The position numbers and the translations under genes were made by a program. 64,000 nt of DNA from CAVQCA01 sp963763115 (GTDB lineage Bacteria > Pseudomonadota > Gammaproteobacteria > UBA9214). How positions within the stretch are numbered: position 1 is the stretch's first letter; each line of letters starts with the position of its first letter. Where the stretch lies: assembly GCA_963763115.1 (NCBI GenBank), contig CAVXNM010000026.1, forward strand, positions 20,380 to 84,379. Reading direction: 5' to 3'. Under the pieces are notes generated by a model, which saw only the letters and a list, made by a program, of their open reading frames with translations, searched no databases and had not been told where the DNA came from. Positions 1-7,871 of this stretch are shown in pieces.

Positions 1-1
1 A

Positions 2-286
2 GGGAGCGCAGGGTTCACCCTGCCCGCGCCATCGCGGCGCTACGACGATGAGGCGCTGGCGACACTGTCCTCGCTGTCATCTACCGTCAAGTGCGCATGT
101 CCGCGCCACCTTGCTGAACTGATTACCAGCCTTTCCGCGTTCGAGCGCTACAGTATGGAGTGTGAAAGCCGCAGTCCCCGAGACGCTGCGCTGCATGCCT
201 ATTTGCATACCACCACGTCGCATGCGCGGCACATGATCGAAGAGGCGCTAGGTCATGTGATCGAGATGGAGAACATTAAAATCTGA
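2..286 (+). CDS. MerR-family regulator, C-terminal fragment (5' end outside window)
   Basis: An open frame runs from the first bases of the window to a TGA at 284-286 and has no start inside the window. The roughly 94 residues contain the pattern CxCPRHLAEL, then FERYS, then DAALHAYL, then a helical end with AR(x)MIEEAL. I recognise this as the C-terminal effector part of a proteobacterial MerR-type regulator subgroup; the DNA-binding domain would lie to the left. Family assignment is from memory of this C-terminal pattern, not from a visible helix-turn-helix, so it is moderate. Base composition fits the following 55 kb. Confidence 0.45.
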   Translation, partial: GSAGFTLPAPSRRYDDEALATLSSLSSTVKCACPRHLAELITSLSAFERYSMECESRSPRDAALHAYLHTTTSHARHMIEEALGHVIEMENIKI

Positions 287-876
287 CGCCTGAATAGCCA
301 GGAGAGAACGAAATGAGGTCTCGACCGGCCCGCCGGGCCAGGAGGTGAAGTCCGCAGGCTTCCGCAGAAACCCCCGCAGCTACGCGGGACTCTGCAATGA
401 AAAAGGCCAACCGAGAGTGGTTGGCCTTTATGAATTGGTGGTGGGGCGGCAGCGGACACCAAACAGACCTATATCAACGCGTTAGGAGCAGTGCAAACTG
501 CTGCGGAAAGTTGTGGAATCGAGTCGTAGCCGTTCGAATTCGTTGCAGATTTACCCTCCGACAGTGTCTGTGAACAATTTACGGATCTAGCTCGGGTCTG
601 ATTTCGGAGGGTGGAATCGAACCGGCGTCCGCTTAAGCGTGCTGGCGGCCGAAGCGTGCCGGCATCCATGGCACTGTCTGGATGCCCAAAAGTCGTATTT
701 GACCATCGGTTTGGATTTGGTAGGGGAAAGGCATCTGCCTGACGCTTAGTGGATCTGTTGTTACCAAGCTCTATAGGCAGCGCATCTGTCCGCCAGGCAT
801 ACTTGACTTTATTCTTCTTGTTAACGCGTTCAAGTACGAGGTCGCCCGTCTGCACTACCTTAACAAGTTCGCCGGG
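287..876. other. Intergenic region, no convincing gene
   Basis: About 590 bases between the MerR-like fragment and a weak small ORF. It contains the hairpin at 403-428, and on the minus strand a CCACCA-type end (about 435-455) and a separate TTCGATT T-loop-like motif (about 598-625), neither of which folds into a complete tRNA or tmRNA. A long minus-strand frame at 469-960 has no recognisable motif and I do not call it. Confidence 0.4.
403..428 (-). terminator. Rho-independent terminator-like hairpin
   Basis: A perfect 10-bp stem AAGGCCAACC / GGTTGGCCTT with a 6-base loop. Read on the minus strand it is followed by five T, so it fits a minus-strand transcript better than the upstream plus-strand gene, though it could serve both. 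Just before it on the minus strand is a tRNA-like 3' end (about 435-455). Confidence 0.5.
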
Positions 877-1161
877 TTGGGTGAGTTGAAAGAGGTTGTG
901 TTCCGCGCGGGGTCCGTAGGGGAGATTGCGCAGGAACATGAACAGCGCATTGATGCGCAACTCCGGGATATCTATACGGATCTGGTCGATGAAGTGGGGC
1001 GCTCGGCCTCATTGATCAGACAGATTGCCGACAGCCTGGTGGAGGAGCAGATACTCGATGCGCACGATATCGAAAGGCTCGTGCAGTGTCTGACTTTCTG
1101 TCGCAGCATGAACTGGATGAACCGATCGTTATTAATCTACAAGCTATGCCGCATGCCGTGA
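877..1161 (+). CDS. Hypothetical small acidic protein (doubtful)
   Basis: A 94-codon frame, mostly acidic and likely helical over residues 10-70 (EIAQEHEQRIDAQL, then VDEVGRSASLIRQIADSL), so the composition looks protein-like. The last 25 residues are less convincing and overlap the next frame, raising the possibility that this and 1086-1310 are one gene with a frameshift near 1,085. No family recognised. It may form a small operon with the ART-like gene downstream. Confidence 0.3.
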   Translation: MGELKEVVFRAGSVGEIAQEHEQRIDAQLRDIYTDLVDEVGRSASLIRQIADSLVEEQILDAHDIERLVQCLTFCRSMNWMNRSLLIYKLCRMP

Positions 1162-1310
1162 TGAATCCTCACGAACTCTTTCATACAATGCACAGGGTAA
1201 ATCGCCAGGTACTGCATGTCGACGAGCTTGCAAATGATGACCTGAAGGCCATAAGCAACAACAAATCGCCTGCCGACCATGCGCAATACAATGACGAACT
1301 CGATGATTGA
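1086..1310 (+). CDS. Hypothetical 74-residue protein upstream of ART-like gene
   Basis: GTG-started frame with a polar, acidic product (contains SDFLSQHELDEPIV, ends DELDD). It overlaps the preceding frame by 76 bases and its TGA at 1308-1310 overlaps the possible TTG start of the ART-like gene at 1307, the arrangement expected of translationally coupled genes. No family recognised. It could be a partner or antidote of the ART-like protein, but that is only an inference from position. Confidence 0.3.
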   Translation: MSDFLSQHELDEPIVINLQAMPHAVMNPHELFHTMHRVNRQVLHVDELANDDLKAISNNKSPADHAQYNDELDD

Positions 1311-1987
1311 ACGCGCAGCCATTCCACGACATCATGCGTCGCAAACCGAAACATAAGCAACCTGCGCCAGGAGTACCTGCATTGCGGCCGGCCAGGTTGG
1401 CGGCCTGTTACTACCACGGCACTGATGAGCAATATGCCTGGTCGATCATGACGCACGGCTTCACCCTGGCGAACGAGCGCTGGGGGCGAGGCTGGGGTAA
1501 TGGCGTCTACCTGAGTGGTACCGATGACTTCGCTTCGACCTGGGGGCGGATCATTATCCGCTGTCAACTCCAGGCAGGCACCCGCTTGCTATGGCACGAG
1601 GACTATGATTACAAGGTCATCGATTCCCTGCGCAGGGAGTTCGGCAAAGACATCGTATCGCCGACGTTCTGGATGGTCATGCCGCATAACAAGCAGTTCA
1701 CCCGCATTGAGGTAACCCAGCTCTGGCACTATCTCGTCGCCCGTTTCTACGAAAGCCCGCGCCGCTTTCGGGCCGGCAGATTCGAATGCCTGCAGAAAAA
1801 CTATTCACGCATCTACGAGCAGTTAAGGCGGCATGGCTACGACGCTGTCGGATTCCGTGACACTGACTGGCCCGAATTGCTGGTATTCAATCCCGCGCGA
1901 GTACAACCGCTATCCGCCCATCGCTGGAGCCAGATAACCCACCGCCTGGGCGCGCCGATTCCCGTATGGCGTTTGAAGTCGATGTAA
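1307..1987 (+). CDS. PARP-like ADP-ribosyltransferase-fold protein
   Basis: Around residues 35-70 the protein reads YYHGTDEQYAWSIMTHGF and then GWGNGVYLS, the layout of the PARP/ART fold: an HGT motif binding NAD, a helix ending in G-F, then a G-x-GVYLS strand. Near the C-terminus PELLVFNPARV resembles the final strand in which many family members carry the catalytic Glu followed by hydrophobic residues. This supports an NAD-dependent mono-ADP-ribosyltransferase or an inactive relative. The start is uncertain: TTG at 1307 overlapping the previous stop, or ATG at 1334. Two small ORFs precede it. It converges on the P450 gene across a long inverted repeat. Confidence 0.5.
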   Translation: MNAQPFHDIMRRKPKHKQPAPGVPALRPARLAACYYHGTDEQYAWSIMTHGFTLANERWGRGWGNGVYLSGTDDFASTWGRIIIRCQLQAGTRLLWHEDYDYKVIDSLRREFGKDIVSPTFWMVMPHNKQFTRIEVTQLWHYLVARFYESPRRFRAGRFECLQKNYSRIYEQLRRHGYDAVGFRDTDWPELLVFNPARVQPLSAHRWSQITHRLGAPIPVWRLKSM

Positions 1988-1993
1988 AAGGGT

Positions 1994-2066
1994 GTTGTGT
2001 AAAAGGGTTCGGAGCACATTTACTGCTAATATCAGGGATAAATGTGCTCCGACACCCTTTTCACAC
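1994..2066. repeat. Long imperfect inverted repeat between convergent genes
   Basis: Left arm about 1996-2022 and right arm about 2039-2066 are near-complementary over about 26 bases, with a perfect inner core GGAGCACATTTA / TAAATGTGCTCC and a 16-base loop. The right arm reaches the stop codon of the P450. It lies exactly between the convergent ART-like and P450 genes, so it may act as a bidirectional terminator; its length would also suit a repetitive or mobile end. Confidence 0.6.
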
Positions 2067-3302
2067 GTGCAGGCGTACCGGCAGGCTCCGCAGTCCGCGC
2101 ATCACCAGCCCGGGTGTCCATCGCAGCCGTTCGACCGGCTGGTCGAGGCGCAGCTCTGGAAACCGCCTTGACAGCTCGACGAGGGCAATCTCGCCCTCGG
2201 CCCGCGCCAGCGCGGCTCCCACGCAAAAGTGTATCCCGTAGCCAAATGCCAGGTGATTTGCTGATCTGCCGCGCGTGATGTCGAATATGTGCGCGTCTTC
2301 GAAGTAACGCGGATCGCGGTTGGCAGCCGCCAGCCCGACGAAGACCATGTCGCCCTCGTGGATACAATTGTCATCGAACGTGATATCCGCCGTTGCGTAG
2401 CGTGCCGTGGACACCTCGAGCGGACTCTCGAATCGCAGTATTTCCTCGACCGCCGCCGCCGCACGTCCTGCATCGGCACAGAGTGCCTGCCATTGCGCAG
2501 GGTTTCTGAGCAATGCCAGCAGCCCGTTGCCAATGAGATTTGCAGTCGTTTCATGTCCGGCCATGATCAGCAGGAACGCCATGGAAACCAGCTCTTCTTC
2601 AGAGAGTTCCTTGCGACCGTGCGCGGCCACTAATGCACTGAACAGCGAATCGTCGGGGCTTGAGCGTTTCATGTCGGCGACCCCCAGCAGGTATTCGTGC
2701 AGTTCCCCGGCGATCAGCGGTACACGCTCCGCGGCGCCGAGGTCGGCAGATGCCAGTCGTGCCGACCAGTGCTGTACACGTGGTACGTCCGCCGCGGTAA
2801 TGCCCATCAGCTCGCAAATTACCATGAGGGGAAGCGGGAGGGCGAAGGTCTGCACGAGGTCCGTTGTGCCGCTGGAGGCGAAAGCATCGATCAGTTGCAC
2901 GGTAGTCTCCCGGATTCGAGGGCGCATGCGGTTGATGCGGGTCGAGGTGAGTTCCCTTGCAATGATTGCGCGCAGACGGGTGTGTTCCGGAGGGTCTATC
3001 GTGAGCAGGTGGTGAAACAGCGGGTGCACGGTTCCCTGTTGACTGCAGGCATCCGGATCCTGCCTGCTGGCATGGCTCTTCGCGCGGTCCTTGGACAGGC
3101 GCGGGTCATTCAGCAATGCACGTGCCGGGGAGCAATCTGTTACCAGCCAGGTTTGCACACCGGTCGGCAAGCGCACCGGAATGATCGAGCGGCCCTGTTT
3201 GCGCAAACTGTCGTAGAGCGGGTAAGGGTTTGCCTTGAACGCCTGGTCCATGATCGGAAGATCGATGTGTTCCGGACAATTTGTCAGGTCAGAGGGTTCC
3301 AT
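2061..3302 (-). CDS. Bacterial cytochrome P450 (class I type, soluble)
   Basis: A complete 413-residue P450. Visible are the I-helix oxygen-activation motif AGHETT at residues 248-253, the ExxR pair E287/R290, and the heme-binding loop FGYGIHFCVG with the thiolate Cys360. Length and absence of a membrane anchor fit soluble bacterial CYP105/107-like enzymes that need separate ferredoxin and reductase; neither is in the window. It is transcribed divergently from the sulfotransferase-like gene, sharing a 185-base upstream region. By position it is a likely oxidative tailoring enzyme of the lanthipeptide cluster, although its opposite strand leaves that open. Confidence 0.9.
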   Translation of the reverse strand: MEPSDLTNCPEHIDLPIMDQAFKANPYPLYDSLRKQGRSIIPVRLPTGVQTWLVTDCSPARALLNDPRLSKDRAKSHASRQDPDACSQQGTVHPLFHHLLTIDPPEHTRLRAIIARELTSTRINRMRPRIRETTVQLIDAFASSGTTDLVQTFALPLPLMVICELMGITAADVPRVQHWSARLASADLGAAERVPLIAGELHEYLLGVADMKRSSPDDSLFSALVAAHGRKELSEEELVSMAFLLIMAGHETTANLIGNGLLALLRNPAQWQALCADAGRAAAAVEEILRFESPLEVSTARYATADITFDDNCIHEGDMVFVGLAAANRDPRYFEDAHIFDITRGRSANHLAFGYGIHFCVGAALARAEGEIALVELSRRFPELRLDQPVERLRWTPGLVMRGLRSLPVRLHV

Positions 3303-3487
3303 GTAGAGTCAATCAGCAATATCAGTCAATCGGTTGTCAAGTAAACCCGGACAGGGCAGGACGGGATGATGAAAACAGCATACAGCCAGTGTTGCGGGCA
3401 TGCCAGCGATTGCCGGCTGCCCTTGACCCTCCGCTTTCACCTGTCGCGCGGCGCGGTCGATACCTTCCAGATTGCGGGTATCACTGC

Positions 3488-4558
3488 ATGAACCTTTCCC
3501 GCAGCGGACCGGAATTTCCCGAGTGCACGGGGCTATGGCAGACGCCGGAATGGTTCCCGATGAACCTCTTGCCCCGAGAAAACAAAATGGTACTCGTGCC
3601 CGTATCGGAACTGCTCTACCGGGAGGTCAATTTCCTGGACGACAGGGAATTACCGGTGGACGGTCTCATCGAGCTGCCACTGGACCGGGTAATCCGAATG
3701 TCGGCACGAATCCGCGCGCCACACACACCGGTACACTGCATCTATCACATTGCGTTCTGTGGATCGACGCTCATCGCGCGCTGCCTTGATCAGCTTACGG
3801 GAACGCTGGTTCTCAAGGAGCCGCTGTCCTTTCACGAGATGGCCTGCCAGAAGCGCCTTGCAGCTTCTTCTGCACAGGAATGTGCGCTATGGCGCAGGTC
3901 ATTCGACCTGCTCATGACGCTGCTGGGTCGTACTTTCCGTACCGACCAGGCCGTGATCGTCAAGCCGACGGATGCTTCAACCAACCTGATCGGAGACGTG
4001 CTGGCGCGTAACGAGGAGTCACGGGCCATTTTCCTTTATGTCGGACTCGAAGAGTTCCTCATCGCGATGCTGCCTGATGAAACCAGGATGGGGTTCGTGA
4101 TAGACCGGCTTGCGGAGCTGGGTGTACATTTCCCCGGCAAGCCGCTGTTCAGCGAGCAGGGTTGGCGCAAGCTGACGTCGCCGGAGCAGGCTGCATGTCT
4201 GTGGTTTCTGCACATGTCGCTGTATGCCAGCATCATGGCAATGAACCCCGAAGCCGGGTGTCGGGCCCTCGACCTCAACCGGTTTCTTCAGGAGCCTGAA
4301 CATACCCTCGTCTCGTTGGCCAGGTTCTTTGAGATCCCCGTAACGTTGCAACAGGCCAGGCATGCCATCACTGCAAGCCTGGGTCTGCATTCCAAGGATC
4401 AGAAGCTTGCCTACTCGGCCCGACAACGAGCCAGCAGCCAACGCGAGATTGCGCGCAGATATCGCAGCGAGATCCGCCTGGGTCAGCGCTGGGCCGCACG
4501 CCGGCTCGAGCAGGAGGGCCTGCCGGAGACCCCGCCACTGCCACTGGGAGTCATTTGA
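3488..4558 (+). CDS. Sulfotransferase-like P-loop protein
   Basis: About 356 residues. Around residues 86-98 it has YHIAFCGSTLIARCLD, resembling the 5'-phosphosulfate (PAPS) binding loop of sulfotransferases, followed by VLKEP and, near residue 190, IFLYVGLEEF in the position of the 3'-phosphate binding strand. This suggests PAPS-dependent sulfation, but the loop differs from classical TxRSGST and another P-loop transfer reaction is possible. The frame stays open back to 3281; I choose ATG 3488 because the segment TGLWQTPEWFP after it looks like part of the fold, and ATG 3560 is an alternative. It is the first plus-strand gene of the lanthipeptide cluster and ends 373 bases before the precursor gene. 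Confidence 0.55.
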   Translation: MNLSRSGPEFPECTGLWQTPEWFPMNLLPRENKMVLVPVSELLYREVNFLDDRELPVDGLIELPLDRVIRMSARIRAPHTPVHCIYHIAFCGSTLIARCLDQLTGTLVLKEPLSFHEMACQKRLAASSAQECALWRRSFDLLMTLLGRTFRTDQAVIVKPTDASTNLIGDVLARNEESRAIFLYVGLEEFLIAMLPDETRMGFVIDRLAELGVHFPGKPLFSEQGWRKLTSPEQAACLWFLHMSLYASIMAMNPEAGCRALDLNRFLQEPEHTLVSLARFFEIPVTLQQARHAITASLGLHSKDQKLAYSARQRASSQREIARRYRSEIRLGQRWAARRLEQEGLPETPPLPLGVI

Positions 4559-4931
4559 CAAGCATCTGGTTTCACGCTAAATAACTGCAGAATTATCAGT
4601 ATGTTGGCTAATTAATCGAGGCGGTGCGCTGTTTTCGTGTAGTCCTGACTCTGCCGGGTGGGCTACCGGGGCCGTACGTCGGCATTGACTATGTCTGGAA
4701 GCATTCCGTTAACCGTACGCACCGTGCATCGATACGCGGTTGATCTCGTCCTGGCGGCTGTGATAAATAACTATTGCATGGCGTGATAATACGGCTAGCT
4801 TCTTATCGGGATACCGGATTATTACTACAAGGCAAGTATCGGGGGGCTCGTACACGTCCGGTAACATGCTTCCGCCATGTACGGCAGTGTTACGCAGGTT
4901 TGTTACACAGATCAAAGAGGAGATTTGAAAA
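4559..4931 (+). promoter_or_regulatory. Intergenic leader/promoter region of the precursor gene
   Basis: 373 bases without a convincing ORF between the sulfotransferase-like gene and the precursor, locally more AT-rich than its neighbours. It ends with AGAGGAG at 4916-4922, nine bases from ATG 4932, a much stronger ribosome binding site than those of the flanking genes. TTGATC at 4740 followed 15 bases later by TGATAA is a possible but sub-optimal sigma-70 promoter. A separate promoter here would let the precursor be made in excess over the enzymes. Confidence 0.4.
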
Positions 4932-5156
4932 ATGCAAACAGCACATGATCTGGTACGTTTAAAGGTTGATGCATTGCGTTCGGCGATGGCTGCAAGGGAA
5001 GTCAACCAGGGGCAGGCAATCAAGGCGCTGGCTGATATCGCCGCATGCGAATCACCTGTGGATCGTTCAATCAGTAATCCTGACATGCATCGCGGTGACG
5101 CGTTGCATATGTGCCCATGGCATACCTGTCAAGCAACTCGTCACATCAATTCCTGA
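4932..5156 (+). CDS. Candidate lanthipeptide precursor peptide (74 aa)
   Basis: A short gene with a strong Shine-Dalgarno sequence, placed 21 bases before the lanthionine synthetase. Residues 5-38 form a likely amphipathic leader helix (LVRLKVDALRSAM, then QAIKALADIAA). The C-terminal part holds Cys39, Cys61 and Cys66 with Ser41, Ser46, Ser48, Thr65, Thr69 and Ser74 as possible dehydration sites, and four His (53, 59, 64, 71) around the end HMCPWHTCQATRHINS. No double-glycine cleavage site is obvious, so the leader/core border is unclear; about residue 40-50 is my guess. The peptide matches no family I know. Assignment rests on size, position, RBS and Cys/Ser/Thr pattern. Confidence 0.7.
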   Translation: MQTAHDLVRLKVDALRSAMAAREVNQGQAIKALADIAACESPVDRSISNPDMHRGDALHMCPWHTCQATRHINS

Positions 5157-5177
5157 TAGTTCCCATACCCGCGAATT

Positions 5178-7790
5178 GTGTGTAACGGCGTTTTGAACGC
5201 GGCAGAGGCTTACTCTGCCGCGTTTACATGTATGTGTGCACGGCTTGCGGACGACTGGGAAATTACTGACTGGTCAGATGGCTCCCTGCAATGGCGTTTC
5301 TTCCGGTGCTGCGGCGAGGACTTGCCGGCGCAGGGCTGGAAAATCCACGTCACGGCCAGTGCTACCGAAGCTCCCGAACTGCTCACTGCACTCACCACAC
5401 TGCTGGGCGAGCTGGTATTTTCATTCAAGATTCCGCGAAGGATTGAAGACATCGTCTTCCTGAATTCCGGGGATGCAGGGCTGCAGCAGCTCGGCAAGAT
5501 CGTCACGATCTATCCCGGGAATGACGAACATGCGCGCGAGATCATCATGCGCATTGACCGGCTCTGGCCTTCAAGCCGGGGTCCGGAGGTGCAGTCTGAT
5601 CTGCATGCCAGGCCCGGTTCAGCGGTGTCGCTCCGCTACGGTGTGTTCGGATCCGGGGCCACGACGGTCAGCAGCACGGGTGTGCACGATTTTGCCTTGG
5701 TTTTTCCGGATGGATCACGCGCGCCGGACAAGCGCCTGCCAGATGGTGAGCAGCACAGGCAGGCACCGGCACCGCCGGTGGAATGCTGTCTGCCGAGTCC
5801 ATTTCCGGTCCGACTGAACGAGACATTCCGGGCAGGCAACAGCAGCTACATCGCGCTCGCCCTGCTCGGCGACAGCCCGCGTATGCGCATCTTCCTTGGC
5901 GCGGATCTCGAGAGTTTGCAAACAGTGGTGCTGAAAATCGGGCGCCCGGGCGTGGCAGGTGACCAGGCGGGCGTGGATATCGGTGTGCTGATGAGGAAGG
6001 AATACCATATTCTGGCTGCTCTTGCCGGCCAGGATGGCCTGGTGCCCCGCGTGCTCGAATGGGTGGGCGGGGACTGGCCGATACTAGTCATGGAGGATTT
6101 TCGTGGCGAACTGTTGTCAGAGTCGCCCCGTTCCGTGCGTATCAAGTGCATGCCGATGCTTGCGGATGCCGTCAGTCGCGTGCATGCCGCAGGAATCGTG
6201 CACGGTGACATCAAGCTCGAAAACGCCGTGCGCAGGGGTTCGCAGGTGGGCCTTATTGATTTCGAGCTGGCGGATCCGGAAGGCGCGGTCGCGCGCAAGG
6301 GCGGCACCCGGGGCCACATGGGGCCAGAGACGGATACCGGGGCGCATGCCGCACCATCGCGCGACGTGTTCGCGCTGGGTGGTTGCATGGTGCAGGCGCT
6401 ACTCGACATTCCACCGGGCCTGTTACCGGCGGGTACGGGTCGCTACCGCGCGCTGTTCCACAATGAAGATTGCACGGCTGCAGCGAGCCTGGTGGCGGCA
6501 TTCACTCACCCTGATCCCGGGTCGCGTCCGGATGCCGCAATGGCCGCGACCATGCTCGCCGCGAGCGTCGACACGCTGGTAAATATCGCGCCGGCCCGTG
6601 GACAACCGGCCAGCTGCAGGGAACACAACTGGTGCCGACGCGCCGCCATGGACGCTGCGCAGTTGGCAGGTACCTATGCCAGGTCCGGTCCGGATGGCAT
6701 GCGCTGGCGCAATGCGCATTTCATGAAATCGTTTAATTGCGAGTCGATCAATATCGGCGCGGCGGGGATCATGCTCGGGCTGCAGACAATCGATTGTGCG
6801 CTGGGTCGGAACGATTTCGGCAGCCAGCTCGATCAGGGTGCACGCTGGTTGTCGGGCCGTCCCGCGGAGGCCAACTCGGCCGGCCTCTTCACGGGCAATG
6901 CCGGTGTTGCCTTGGCGCTGGCGGTAGCAGGTTGCCGGCTAAAGAAGCAGGCCTACCTCGATGCTGCAAAACAACGCTTTGCAGCGGCGGTGGCCGACCG
7001 GCGCGAGATCGACCTGTTCTCCGGCTGCGCCGGTGTTGTCTGGGCTGCCTGCCTTCTGAATGAAATCCTCCAGCAGCCCTGGCCCATGGAAATGGCCACG
7101 CCAGCGTACCGCCATTTGTACGCCCAGGCTGGTGCGATAGATGGCATACCGGTGTGGGGCGCCGGGGACAATCCGGAAGCGGCCTACCTGGGTTGCGCGC
7201 ACGGTTCGGCGGGCGTTGCGATGGCGCTGGCGTGCTGGGGACGGCTGGCGGCCGACCCTGACTGTATCGATGTGGCCAGGAATGCCTTCAGACGGATCGC
7301 CGCCGATGGCCGCACGCAGGACGGCAAGGCCCTCAAGATCACTTTGCGCGAACATCGGCATCACGCAGTCGGGAACTGGTGTCATGGCGTGGCCGGCTAT
7401 CTCTGGTCGATACTCCAGGGCATCGGAGACGATCCCGCGCTGCGGGACGAAATCGACTGGGCGGCAGGATGTCTGATGGATGTGATGGCCGTGGGCACGC
7501 CCACCTATTGTCACGGGCTGGCCGGTCAGCTGGAACTGTGGCGCATGCTGGGCAGCATTCCCCGTTACCGGTCAGTGGCGGACGCACGGGCCGGGAAGGT
7601 CGCGCGCGCATTGAGAATTGTGCATCATAAAGTCGATGGTCGATGTGCATGGATTGCTGATGATCCGGATATTACCACGCCCGACTTGTGGGTCGGTTTT
7701 CTGGGGCCGGCGACGGCACTGGCAATGCATGCTGCGGGAATCCGTTCGGCACTACTCTCGGGCGAGTGGTTGTCCACATGTGCGGACTAG
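5178..7790 (+). CDS. Class IV-like lanthipeptide synthetase (lyase-kinase-cyclase, LanL)
   Basis: An 870-residue three-domain enzyme. Residues about 30-210 are the phosphoSer/Thr lyase with WKIH (54-57), FKIP (Lys84), GKIVTIYP (Lys107, Tyr112) and GPEVQSD. Residues about 215-465 are a Ser/Thr kinase: Lys253 in VVLKIG, HGDIKLEN (342-349, catalytic Asp344), DFE with Asp361. Residues about 490-860 are a LanC-type cyclase with GCAHGSAG (His675), NWCHG (Cys735) and YCHG (Cys778, His779). The Cys-Cys-His zinc triad is complete, which separates class IV LanL from class III LanKC. Start is GTG 5178 with no clear RBS. It should phosphorylate, eliminate and cyclise the peptide encoded just upstream. 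Such enzymes are mainly known from actinobacteria. Confidence 0.9.
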   Translation: MCNGVLNAAEAYSAAFTCMCARLADDWEITDWSDGSLQWRFFRCCGEDLPAQGWKIHVTASATEAPELLTALTTLLGELVFSFKIPRRIEDIVFLNSGDAGLQQLGKIVTIYPGNDEHAREIIMRIDRLWPSSRGPEVQSDLHARPGSAVSLRYGVFGSGATTVSSTGVHDFALVFPDGSRAPDKRLPDGEQHRQAPAPPVECCLPSPFPVRLNETFRAGNSSYIALALLGDSPRMRIFLGADLESLQTVVLKIGRPGVAGDQAGVDIGVLMRKEYHILAALAGQDGLVPRVLEWVGGDWPILVMEDFRGELLSESPRSVRIKCMPMLADAVSRVHAAGIVHGDIKLENAVRRGSQVGLIDFELADPEGAVARKGGTRGHMGPETDTGAHAAPSRDVFALGGCMVQALLDIPPGLLPAGTGRYRALFHNEDCTAAASLVAAFTHPDPGSRPDAAMAATMLAASVDTLVNIAPARGQPASCREHNWCRRAAMDAAQLAGTYARSGPDGMRWRNAHFMKSFNCESINIGAAGIMLGLQTIDCALGRNDFGSQLDQGARWLSGRPAEANSAGLFTGNAGVALALAVAGCRLKKQAYLDAAKQRFAAAVADRREIDLFSGCAGVVWAACLLNEILQQPWPMEMATPAYRHLYAQAGAIDGIPVWGAGDNPEAAYLGCAHGSAGVAMALACWGRLAADPDCIDVARNAFRRIAADGRTQDGKALKITLREHRHHAVGNWCHGVAGYLWSILQGIGDDPALRDEIDWAAGCLMDVMAVGTPTYCHGLAGQLELWRMLGSIPRYRSVADARAGKVARALRIVHHKVDGRCAWIADDPDITTPDLWVGFLGPATALAMHAAGIRSALLSGEWLSTCAD

Positions 7791-7871
7791 GGTTACGGCT
7801 ATCCATCTGCAACAATGACGGGTCGGGCAACGGGCAGTCAGCGCTGGCATAACGAGGCAACCAGCTGAAGG

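Noticed and set aside
430..640. tRNA/tmRNA-like features on the minus strand: a CCACCA end before a terminator and a separate GGTTCGATTCC T-loop
   Set aside because: The T-stem does not pair, the pieces are about 150 bases apart and no tag reading frame or acceptor 5' strand was found. At most a decayed remnant.
469..960. 163-codon minus-strand frame
   Set aside because: No family motif, RBS or coherent composition; it crosses the T-loop-like region and the opposite small ORF.
3281..3487. Longer N-terminus of the sulfotransferase-like protein from 3281
   Set aside because: It would overlap the P450 start and lacks an RBS; the extra residues have no family character.
4730..4800. Definite promoter for the precursor gene
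   Set aside because: TTGATC and TGATAA are only 15 bases apart and other weak boxes exist, so no single promoter can be named.
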